In this document: positions 56,892 to 64,000 of the stretch, piece by piece
Layout of the letters: the number at the start of each line of letters is the position of its first letter
Numbering within the stretch: the stretch's first letter is position 1
Assembly: GCA_040753795.1 (NCBI GenBank)
Contig: JBFMDX010000007.1
Location: forward strand, 154,723 to 218,722
Length of the DNA stretch: 64,000 nt
DNA from: Thermodesulfobacteriota bacterium
Lineage (GTDB): Bacteria > Desulfobacterota > Desulfobacteria > Desulfobacterales > Desulfosudaceae
Reading direction: 5' to 3'
Notes under the pieces: generated by a model
Database searches by the model: none
Seen by the model: the letters and a program-made list of their open reading frames with translations, nothing else
What the model was told of the DNA's origin: nothing
Position numbers and translations under genes: made by a program

Positions 56892-57230
56892 TCATTCAGC
56901 TTCTTTGATTTCGCTCAAATAATTTATCAATTCACCCGCGGATTCAAATGTATCAAGCCCGTCGGCTTCATAAGGCCTGGTAAGGCTTTCTCGTACCAGT
57001 AATAATCCTCTGGCGTGATTGGTTGCGGCGTAATATCTGTCTTCAAGTGATTTGAATTTTCCGTGGCCCCGTCTCCGGCAGATGGTTGCACGTAAACCAG
57101 AGGCGAGTGAAATCTGGAGGTGACATTGTGGGCATTCAAACAGATCGCCCCGATTCAACCAGAGTTCTTTATTCATGTCTTTTGACAGGCATTCGGGGCA
57201 TAGCCCATCAAAATATTGATAAAAAGACAT
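56892..57230 (-). CDS. Small zinc-ribbon protein
   Basis: A 112-residue protein with two CXXC knuckles, LCPECLSKD and FECPQCHLQI, forming a zinc ribbon in the first 45 residues. The remaining part is helical and charged, with a short TICRRRGHGKFKS basic loop. AGGAGGGG precedes the ATG. It lies between the DnaE-like and HExxH genes on the same strand. Confidence 0.6.
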   Translation of the reverse strand: MSFYQYFDGLCPECLSKDMNKELWLNRGDLFECPQCHLQISLASGLRATICRRRGHGKFKSLEDRYYAATNHARGLLLVRESLTRPYEADGLDTFESAGELINYLSEIKEAE

Positions 57231-57377
57231 TCCAGTTCCCCTCCTGTTTCCCCCTCATTTTTCAGGATGATAACGCTCATCTGCTTTAACCGTCAACAGG
57301 TTTTCCGGCCGGAACGATCGGAGCCGAAAGCTTCTCAGCCTTTATCTGATCCGTCCGGATCACACATCTGAAGGCGG

Positions 57378-59762
57378 TTAATGAACGCGGTAGTTCCGCC
57401 ATACTGTCATGAACTCTTCCCGAAAATGTGCCTTTAAATAAGCTGTTTGATATGAAAGCATGGCATAAGCGACGGCGTGTGACTTGATGAATCCGTATTG
57501 CCCATATTCCGCAATCTGGTCAAACAGTGTCTGCGCGGATTTTTCGTTGATTTGATTAGCCACCAAACCATGGATAAACTTTTGCCGGTGAAATGCGATT
57601 TCTTCGACTTTTCTCTTACCAATAGCCCGGCGCAGAATATCTGATTCTTCAGGGGAGTATCCAGCCAGTTTCTGGGCAGTTTGCATGATCTGCTCCTGGT
57701 ATAATATGAGGCCATAGGTTTCTTCGAAAATCGGCTTTAGTTCAGAAACAAGACAGGCCGGTTCTATTTTTCTGTTTTTTCGGGCAATAAATTCATCTGC
57801 CAGGCCCCTTTCCAATGGCCCCGGGCGATAGAGGGTAATAAGCGCGGTAATATCCGTAAAAACATCCGGTTTTATCCTTGTCAGCAGGTCCTTCATCCCC
57901 TGGCTTTCCAGTTGAAAAACGCCATCGGTGTCGGCCCGGCACAGCAGCTGGTAAGTCGGCTCGTCTTTCAAATCAAGAGCGGTTAAATCCGGCGGTGTTT
58001 TCCCCTGTTTTTCTATCAGGGCAATCGTTTCCTTCATTATGGTTGGCGCCCTGAGCCCCAGCAGGTTTATTTTATATAAGCCAAGAGATGCCACTTGCCA
58101 GGTCTCAAACTGGGTGACAACCGTTTCTCTTGTTACGGAAAGAGGTAAATAGCGGGTCAACGGCTTATCCCCGATAACAATTGCGGCAGCATGCTTTGAA
58201 GGGTATCGGGGCAATCCATTCAATTTATGGCAGGCCCGGACAAGCATAGCGCCGGATATCAAATCGGACATAATTGTTTCTCTTAATACCGGCTTTCTTG
58301 TCAGAGCATCTTCCAGGTCCCATGCATCAGGAGGGATCATGCTAATAATTTTGGTTGTTTCCTCCCGGGGAATTCCCAGCACATTGCCGACCTCCCTGAC
58401 GCTTGCTCTGGCTTTCATCTTCCCGAAGGTAATGATATGCGCCGCCCCATGTTCCAGCACATCGCCCTGATTATATTTATCCAGTACATACTTGACGATC
58501 CGGTCCCGCCCATTGACGCAGACATCCAGACCGATGTCGGCTGTAAATCGGGCATTAAAGGCCCGCTCAAACAGCAGGCCGTGAGACAGGGGATCGACAC
58601 CGGTTATGCCCAGGCAGTAACAGACCAGAATGCCGGGTGCCGCACCCCGCCCGGGACCGACGGGTATGTCATTGCCTCGGGCATAATCTACAATCTCCGC
58701 GGCCAGCAGAAAATATCGGGCCATTCCGGCCTGTTTTATCGCGGCCAGTTCATGGGCCAGTCTTGTTTTATAAAGATGATCGCCCTGCCTGGTTTCATAG
58801 AGTTGTCGCGCATTTAATCGCTGCAGAAGCCCCTGTTCGGCTTTTTCTTTCAATATGTCATCGGCATTTTGACCGGTTTCTTCTTCCTGCCCGGGGCAAG
58901 GAAGATGACGTGTTTCAAAATCAAACTCAACGGTGCAGCGGGCGGCTATGTGGTTGGTGTTTTCCGCGGCCTGAGGAAAATCAGCCAGCAAAGCGTGCAT
59001 GTCCTCAGCCGATTTGACATAAAGCTGATGGCATTCAACTGTCGGCCGATCCGGATCGCTGAGCTTTTTTTCTTCTCCCACACAGCGCAGAATTTCGAGA
59101 TACTCCCCGTCACCGGATTCAAGATACCGGCAGTTATTGGTGCCGACCAAAGGGATGGACATTTTGCGGCTCATTTCGCACAAGGCATGATTGACTTCCG
59201 CCTGACCGGCCATTTGAGTGCACTGGATTTCCAGAAAGAAATTGTTTTCACCAAACACCTGCTGATAAAACCGGGCCTTTGCTTCAGCCTCCTTCTCTTC
59301 TCCCCGCGCCAGCAACCCGGATATATCTCCCTGCATCCCTCCGGATAAACAGATCAGCCCTTGATGGTGCTGCCGCAGAAGATTCTGATCTATCCGGGGG
59401 CAATTGTAATACCCGTCCGTGGCGGCAATGGTGGCTAATCGGCATAAGCCGCGATAGCCTTCCATTGTTTCGGCCAGCAGGGTCAGCCGGGTGACCTTCT
59501 GGTGGTCAATCAGGGTTTTATCCGCGATGGTTCGTGGCGCCAGATAACAATCACAACCGATGATCGGTTTGATACCATTCCAAATCATTGTTTTATAAAA
59601 ACCCAGCACACCGTACATGACGCCATCGTCGGTAATGGCCACGGACTTCATTTCCAGGTCGCTGATACGTCTGGCCAGGTCATTCATGCCAATGGTGCTG
59701 TTAAACAGGCTGAAACCGGTGTGTACGCTCAGATGAACAAACTCTTTTTTCTCAGCAGTCAT
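57378..59762 (-). CDS. Truncated, probably catalytically inactive DnaE-like protein
   Basis: A 794-residue relative of the DNA polymerase III alpha subunit. Residues 1-280 are a PHP-like domain with altered metal motifs (HLSVH, TDDG). Residues about 280-790 cover palm, thumb and fingers (VGPGRGAAPGILVCYCLGI, DGVFQLESQGMKDLL, YGFIKSHAVAYAMLSYQTAY). The protein stops right after KAHFREEFMT, so the beta-binding, OB and tau-binding parts (about 350 residues) are missing. The catalytic PDFDVDF motif reads ADIGLDV: Asp409 is kept, but the equivalent of E. coli Asp403 is Gly411. The third Asp (E. coli 555, KFDFLGL) is Asn566 (KINLLGL). The long intact frame argues for a selected non-polymerase role. 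It follows the AAA gene by 28 bp. Confidence 0.85.
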   Translation of the reverse strand: MTAEKKEFVHLSVHTGFSLFNSTIGMNDLARRISDLEMKSVAITDDGVMYGVLGFYKTMIWNGIKPIIGCDCYLAPRTIADKTLIDHQKVTRLTLLAETMEGYRGLCRLATIAATDGYYNCPRIDQNLLRQHHQGLICLSGGMQGDISGLLARGEEKEAEAKARFYQQVFGENNFFLEIQCTQMAGQAEVNHALCEMSRKMSIPLVGTNNCRYLESGDGEYLEILRCVGEEKKLSDPDRPTVECHQLYVKSAEDMHALLADFPQAAENTNHIAARCTVEFDFETRHLPCPGQEEETGQNADDILKEKAEQGLLQRLNARQLYETRQGDHLYKTRLAHELAAIKQAGMARYFLLAAEIVDYARGNDIPVGPGRGAAPGILVCYCLGITGVDPLSHGLLFERAFNARFTADIGLDVCVNGRDRIVKYVLDKYNQGDVLEHGAAHIITFGKMKARASVREVGNVLGIPREETTKIISMIPPDAWDLEDALTRKPVLRETIMSDLISGAMLVRACHKLNGLPRYPSKHAAAIVIGDKPLTRYLPLSVTRETVVTQFETWQVASLGLYKINLLGLRAPTIMKETIALIEKQGKTPPDLTALDLKDEPTYQLLCRADTDGVFQLESQGMKDLLTRIKPDVFTDITALITLYRPGPLERGLADEFIARKNRKIEPACLVSELKPIFEETYGLILYQEQIMQTAQKLAGYSPEESDILRRAIGKRKVEEIAFHRQKFIHGLVANQINEKSAQTLFDQIAEYGQYGFIKSHAVAYAMLSYQTAYLKAHFREEFMTVWRNYRVH

Positions 59763-59790
59763 GATAGCGCCCTACTTTCTTTTTCCCGCT

Positions 59791-62037
59791 TTAAAAGCCG
59801 ATTGTTTTGTTCCCGCTCTGTTTCTGCTTAATATCCGCCTCCTGCCGCAGGGCCTCGATTAACATGGCCGGCGTGACCCTGTCCTTCGGGTAAAAGGCAA
59901 ACCGATCACGGACAATCTTAAAATCCCCGGGCGCAAGACAACGTAACTGGTCAAGCGCGCAAGCGGATTCTTCGTTAAGCCCGCTTGATGCAATCGGACC
60001 CAGCATACGGTCATAAAAAAGGCGATTGCCGTCCGTGGTCAGAAAATCAAACGCAATCTTGTGGTTAAACCGTCGAATGGCCGCGGAATCCACGCCGTCC
60101 AGCCGGTTGGTGGTGGCAATCAGAACCCCCCGAAACCGTTCCATGGCGGTCAGCAGTTCCGAGGTGTGGCTGATTTCCCACGATCGGATTGCTCCCTGCC
60201 TAGGGAAAAGAAGCGCGTCCGCTTCATCAAGAACCAGAACCGCGCCCGTATTAGCGGCCCGATCAAACGCTTCGCGGATGTGATGTTCGGTCATACCAAC
60301 ATATGGGTCCAGTATGTCGCTTAATCGCCGGGCCAGCAGTTCCCGATCCAGGTGACGCGCCAGAAAACGGGCGAATTCGGTTTTTCCCGTACCGGGCGGA
60401 CCGTAAAGAAGCAGGTTAAAGCTGTAAGTCGCCTGAATGTTTCCGGCGCTTTTCAAATAACCGTCAAACTGCTCCGCCTGGAACAATACCGACTGAATGT
60501 CGGCCGATATATTCAACCCTTCCAGGGAATAGCAGGCATCAAGGGAGGCCGGGTCGTCTTTCTTGTAACCGCCATTGGCCAGGGTCTGATGCGCCTCCAC
60601 CCCCTGCCTGATGGCCTGCAACATAGCCGTGCGATGATGATGCCCGGCCTCCCTGGCCTTTTTAACGGCCAGGTCAATAACCCCGGCGTTGGTTTGGAAA
60701 TCCTGCGCCAGCATCTTCAGATCCTGGTCGTTGATATATCGTTTACATCGATGACGCCGGACGATGTTTTCCCATAGGCGCTCCCGTTGTTGGCGGTTAA
60801 ACGATTTAAAATGAATACTGAAGGCAAACCGCCGCCGGACAGAGTCCTCGATGGCATGTATATGATTAACAATCCAGATGATGCGCAGGCCGGGATTTTC
60901 CATCAAGTTGTTCAGCCAGCCTTTGTCCTGGGTTTCTCCGCGCCGAGACCAAGCATCTTCCGTGTTAAGGACGTTATCCGCCTCGTCCATAATAAAGACC
61001 GCGCCTTTATCCCGATTCATACTGCTGACGCATGCGCTTAATACCAGCCGCCGCCGTTTGCTTTCATTCTCTTCGGATTTCTGCGAAACAATTTCATAAA
61101 CCGGGTCGTTCAGATGCCTTGCCAGACCCCGGGCAAAGCTGGTTTTGCCGGTTCCGGGAGGGCCGTACAACAGAAAGTGAGTGGCCGAATCTGTTTTTCT
61201 ATCCAGCAGGGAAAGCATGTGGCTTATATCTTCCGAAGGAATAAAGTGTGCATCCAGGGGCAATGTGTCCTTGCCTTTTATTCGCTTCAGGTTTTTTTCC
61301 GTCAGGATGTCAGCGCCGGGACCCTCCAGAAAAGCACGTACTTCATCACAAACATTTATGCGACCGCCGCTGGGGTCAATCAGACCGGCAGGGGCCAGTG
61401 TTTTGTAGAAAGCGGCGTCGATATCGCTTCTGGTTGCCCCGAGAATTGTGCTCAAATTTCCGCGCCCCTGAAAAGTAGTCAGTTTCAGATGGTTTTCAAA
61501 GTAGCTTTCCGGGCCGTTGTAGGCATCGATCATAAAAAAGAAGAAGCTCAGGTCAGCTTCAAGATCGGTCAAATTGAATATTCTCTTCAAACGGGCAATA
61601 CTTTTCTCAAGATCTGAACCCGGGCAACCGGCCAGGTCACGCTCAACTTCTTCCAGTATTGATGTGATAAAGCTGGTAAAATCCGCGACAACCCAGTTAA
61701 TCGGGCAATAGTTCAAAATTTTCATAAGCGTCCGGCCGTAAGACCAGAGATTTCCCTTTTCTGATGCCAGCTCGTCCTCATATTCATGCCGCTGCTCTTC
61801 CGGTATGCAGGGCAGCAAGAAATCCCCGATCCGGGACATGTTATTTCCGGCGATCCAGCAAAGAAATTCCATAGTTTCGTCGGTTAACGCCAGCCGCCAG
61901 GACATAAGCCTTAGCATGTAAACACAACATTTTTTCACCACGAACGATTCGTCCCTGTCACGAACTCCGTGGGGAGAGAACACGATCCTTCCTCGCATCT
62001 GATTTTTTTTGATTATCCGGTATTGCCAGTACTCCAT
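59791..62037 (-). CDS. Double AAA+ ATPase (CDC48-like layout)
   Basis: A 748-residue protein. Residues 1-270 are a helical N-terminal region. The first AAA module has Walker A YGPPGTGKTSFARG (near residue 290) and Walker B VFIMDEAD. The second has YGPPGTGKTEFARF (near 555), Walker B LVLDEAD and the IATTNRLDGVDSAAIRRF sensor/arginine region. Each Walker B ends in the catalytic glutamate, so both rings should hydrolyse ATP. GGAAGG precedes the ATG. It is the first gene of the series with the DnaE-like protein. Bacterial two-module AAA proteins of this size act as remodellers of proteins or nucleic acids; the client is unknown. Confidence 0.88.
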   Translation of the reverse strand: MEYWQYRIIKKNQMRGRIVFSPHGVRDRDESFVVKKCCVYMLRLMSWRLALTDETMEFLCWIAGNNMSRIGDFLLPCIPEEQRHEYEDELASEKGNLWSYGRTLMKILNYCPINWVVADFTSFITSILEEVERDLAGCPGSDLEKSIARLKRIFNLTDLEADLSFFFFMIDAYNGPESYFENHLKLTTFQGRGNLSTILGATRSDIDAAFYKTLAPAGLIDPSGGRINVCDEVRAFLEGPGADILTEKNLKRIKGKDTLPLDAHFIPSEDISHMLSLLDRKTDSATHFLLYGPPGTGKTSFARGLARHLNDPVYEIVSQKSEENESKRRRLVLSACVSSMNRDKGAVFIMDEADNVLNTEDAWSRRGETQDKGWLNNLMENPGLRIIWIVNHIHAIEDSVRRRFAFSIHFKSFNRQQRERLWENIVRRHRCKRYINDQDLKMLAQDFQTNAGVIDLAVKKAREAGHHHRTAMLQAIRQGVEAHQTLANGGYKKDDPASLDACYSLEGLNISADIQSVLFQAEQFDGYLKSAGNIQATYSFNLLLYGPPGTGKTEFARFLARHLDRELLARRLSDILDPYVGMTEHHIREAFDRAANTGAVLVLDEADALLFPRQGAIRSWEISHTSELLTAMERFRGVLIATTNRLDGVDSAAIRRFNHKIAFDFLTTDGNRLFYDRMLGPIASSGLNEESACALDQLRCLAPGDFKIVRDRFAFYPKDRVTPAMLIEALRQEADIKQKQSGNKTIGF

Positions 62038-62302
62038 AATTGCCTTCCTCCATTATTTTTGTGCGCCGCACATACCACTGTGCCATTTCGTCTATGGCGT
62101 AATCGTCCATTTGATTGTTTCTTTTGATACCATTATAGAAGGCAATCGTTTCATTAGACGTTTCGATAAGTGCTTTTAGAAAAATTGATTGTCCTTCGAA
62201 TAAAACAAGTGCCGCACAGACCTGTTTTTCTCGAACTTTGATCGAAATGGCAGCGACTTGAACAAAAAAAGACCAGTTTTTACAATAAAATGAGCCGGGG
62301 AA
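61958..62302 (-). pseudogene. Open frame upstream of and overlapping the AAA gene; possible gene remnant
   Basis: A 115-codon open minus-strand frame, bounded by TGA at 62303 and ending at TGA 61958, overlaps the AAA start by 80 bp in another frame. It reads protein-like (VREKQVCAALVLFEGQS, LIETSNETIAFYNGIKRN, IDEMAQWYVRRTKIM) with no early ATG/GTG/TTG; the first ATG (62110) would give 50 residues. This could be the 3' part of a decayed gene or a small gene with an unusual start. Family unknown. The rest of 62038-62441 shows nothing else. Confidence 0.3.
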
Positions 62303-62441
62303 TCAGTGAAAGTGAAGTCAGGATGGCCTGACAAAGGAAAACCAGCGTGGAAAACTATTGAACTTCGAAGAGAAACTTCAGAAAGGGTAGCTTAACAGCA
62401 TGAGAGGTCAAACTGCCTGGAAGGAGTGTTATTTGTTGCTG

Positions 62442-63461
62442 TTATACCCAGTTGTATGATGAATAAAATTTATAAATATCTATACTCAGATCTGTTAAAT
62501 GTTTCTTTATCAGCTCTATATGATTATCTTCAAAGAATAATATTGTTATTTCAGATTCGTTCATACCTTTGTTGTTGGGTTTATCCAATACAAGCCCTTT
62601 AGATTTCATTAACGGTTCAATATGGTTTCTTAATATTTGAAGATTGGCCTTTTTTTGCGGCCAATAATTTGCATCCTTAATTTCTGAATATTGATTTAAC
62701 CGTAAATAATAACCTTTGCCACGTTTATCAATCCGCCAGAACAAAAGTTCCTCTGAATTACTACCGTAAGCATCTTTTCTTCTTGCAATATCTAGTTGTG
62801 TCCAAAGAGTACCACCTTTATTCCCCGCATATTTGAAATTAAGGTATGGTATTTGACTATCTAAATCGTGATGTAGTTCACTTAAAATATATTGTTGTGC
62901 CTGGCCATGGCTATCCTCTAAAAGAGAATGTCTATTATCTCTAACAAGTTCCCTGAAAATTTTATTTTGTACATCAATAAAACGAGCGCCTAAAAACTCT
63001 CTATATTGATTTACAAGCATATTGTTTAAAGGAACGCTATCCAATGCTAATTTAAGTTGATATACATCGATAACAGTATAACCTGCCTGTGCAGCATCTT
63101 TTCTTTCCTGATAAAAAATATACCCAAGCTTCATATACTTATAGTATTTGAAGCCGGGAAATTCATCTTTGTACCTTTTAAGTTGGCCTGAATGTGTTGA
63201 GGTGTATGTTTTATTCTCAAAAAGCGCGTCTGTTTTTATACCATTAACATGGTACCGTATAATTAAATCGGTATTTTTTTCTTGTCTTGAAATTTTATCG
63301 ATAGCAATAGAATCCATTGAGGAATCACATAGTCCAAGCGTATAGAAAAACATGCTTATTGGGCTGCGAGTAGTCGGATCAGCATCAAGCTCTGTTATAA
63401 ACCACTCTAAAAACCCATCTGTAACCAACTCCTTTGGGGAACACTCAAACAAATTGTTCAT
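62442..63461 (-). CDS. PD-(D/E)XK nuclease superfamily protein
   Basis: A 339-residue protein beginning MNNLFECSPKELVTDGFLEWFI, the N-terminus typical of a PD-(D/E)XK family (Pfam PF14281 type) found near restriction and defence genes. The core reads NTDLIIRYHVNG, then DALFENKTYTSTHSGQL: Asp and ExK ligands. The C-terminal half has the WTQLDIARRK and LRLNQYSEIKDANYWP segments of the family. A+T-rich codon use unlike the 6-35 kb genes. It is not tightly linked to the AAA gene (404 bp away). Confidence 0.75.
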   Translation of the reverse strand: MNNLFECSPKELVTDGFLEWFITELDADPTTRSPISMFFYTLGLCDSSMDSIAIDKISRQEKNTDLIIRYHVNGIKTDALFENKTYTSTHSGQLKRYKDEFPGFKYYKYMKLGYIFYQERKDAAQAGYTVIDVYQLKLALDSVPLNNMLVNQYREFLGARFIDVQNKIFRELVRDNRHSLLEDSHGQAQQYILSELHHDLDSQIPYLNFKYAGNKGGTLWTQLDIARRKDAYGSNSEELLFWRIDKRGKGYYLRLNQYSEIKDANYWPQKKANLQILRNHIEPLMKSKGLVLDKPNNKGMNESEITILFFEDNHIELIKKHLTDLSIDIYKFYSSYNWV

Positions 63462-63705
63462 TTTTTAAAGCCCGTTTTAAATTTGTTTATAGGGTGTTTT
63501 CGATCGTAGTCGTTCCCTTGGTTTGCTCTAAAAGCACCGGATCTTATTTGTTTTGCAATTTCAAACCAAACGTTCATTTTTTAACGGCCATTAATTCCCT
63601 TTTTCCCCTCAAAAAGACATAGCATGAACACCTCCACAATCTCCACAAAAATAAATCCCCCAGCGAGCCGAATCTAATTTTGGCAACAATCGACTTAGCC
63701 TTCTC
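63462..63705. other. Intergenic region before the WYL remnant
   Basis: Two short imperfect repeats of GTTCATTTTTTAA (63458 and 63570) are visible. No gene supported. Confidence 0.35.
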
Positions 63706-63880
63706 TTGTCCGCCCTTCATTGTGCCGCGGCTTATGCCCGTGAAAGACGGTTTAGTCCGGACCAGAAAATCAGGGAGAATAAAGACGGAAAACATATCCT
63801 GACGTTTACTGCCGCATCCGCGCCGGAGGTGGTTTCCTGGGTGCTGGCACACGGGGATGAGGTCAAGGTGCTGTCTGCGG
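63706..63880 (+). pseudogene. 3' fragment of a WYL-domain regulator gene
   Basis: From about 63733 the frame reads ARERRFSPDQKIRENKDG, then PEVVSWVLAHGDEVKVL, the C-terminal part of a WYL-domain transcription regulator (SPDQ and the W-(V/I)-L-x-(W/H)-G-x-x-V motif). The upstream part is missing, and the IS3-type element begins right after the VKVLSAV segment. It is thus a fragment, without start and without its last residues. Confidence 0.65.
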
Positions 63881-64000
63881 TGGTCCCCAAAAACTGGACA
63901 ATGTGCTAAGCTCTGATTCACAACATGAAAGGAGCTTTACATGATCAAGAAACGGAAACAATACAGCCCGGAATTCAAGGCAAAAGTGGCGCTGGCCGCC
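63881..64000 (+). mobile_element. Left end of an IS3-family insertion sequence (continues beyond window)
   Basis: TGGTCCCCAAAAACTGGACA at 63881-63900 resembles the terminal repeats of IS3-family elements. It is followed 40 bp later by a transposase start. The right end is outside the window, so the boundaries are provisional. Confidence 0.6.
63941..64000 (+). CDS. IS3-family transposase OrfA, 5' partial
   Basis: ATG preceded by AAGGAGC. The first 20 residues, MIKKRKQYSPEFKAKVALAA, are the typical N-terminus of IS3/IS911-type OrfA, which carries a helix-turn-helix that binds the IS ends. Cut by the window end. Confidence 0.8.
   Translation, partial: MIKKRKQYSPEFKAKVALAA

Noticed and set aside
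57378..59762. Replicative dnaE or mutagenesis-type dnaE2
   Set aside because: Too short, two catalytic aspartates replaced, and no imuA/imuB neighbours.

Overview
The window looks like the chromosome of a Gram-negative anaerobe, most likely a sulfate-reducer-type deltaproteobacterium (Desulfobacterota). This is an inference from gene content: a glycyl radical enzyme, a split glutamate synthase carrying extra ferredoxin clusters, outer-membrane and lipoprotein genes, PilZ proteins, and sigma-54 control of nitrogen genes. No rRNA, convincing tRNA or CRISPR array was seen.

Layout. 1-5.9 kb: end of an SpmA/SpmB-type membrane protein, a PilZ protein, an EcsC-like protein, an ABC exporter operon and an outer-membrane barrel gene with a MITE-like element against its stop codon. 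6.2-12.1 kb: a GntR/FadR regulator and a very large protein in which a radical-SAM activase is fused to its glycyl radical enzyme, divergent from a secreted protein with internal 134-residue repeats. 12.1-12.6 kb: a repeat array.

12.6-35.1 kb is a nitrogen-assimilation block: a NifA-type sigma-54 activator, glnD-amtB-glnK, a second amtB-glnK pair with a cyclotransferase-like gene, adenylylatable GS (type I-beta) with glnE, a second GS (type I-alpha), a glutamate synthase split over three genes, and purF. Four genes (glnD, second amtB, both glnA) have near-perfect -24/-12 promoters. A recurrent AT-rich palindromic motif (ATTACRTAWTTGTC-like) lies upstream of several of them and of the activator itself, which suggests one regulon. 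The cascade can be read in order: PII uridylylation (GlnD), PII-gated ammonium transport (AmtB/GlnK), GS adenylylation (GlnE), then GS and glutamate synthase.

35.1-40.6 kb is a block of secreted or lipoprotein genes, two of them broken (a frameshift and an in-frame TAG), bounded by a 79-bp direct duplication of the purF 3' end. 40.7-50.4 kb holds an acyl-CoA synthetase, a redox operon (nitroreductase, a flavodoxin-ArsC fusion, two small Cys-rich proteins, thioredoxin 2), a PilZ protein, two Hsp20s, a SHOCT lipoprotein, a B12-type radical SAM enzyme and a flavodoxin-like reductase.

50.8-64 kb is an accessory region, in parts clearly richer in A+T. It has two secreted FlgT/LPP20-like proteins, then a one-strand run of genes (double-AAA ATPase, truncated DnaE-like protein with two of three catalytic aspartates replaced, zinc ribbon, HExxH protein, PD-(D/E)XK-like protein, beta-CASP-like MBL hydrolase), another PD-(D/E)XK nuclease, a WYL remnant and the start of an IS3-family element. 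The AAA/DnaE-like run is the best candidate here for an undescribed system, possibly defence or DNA repair.
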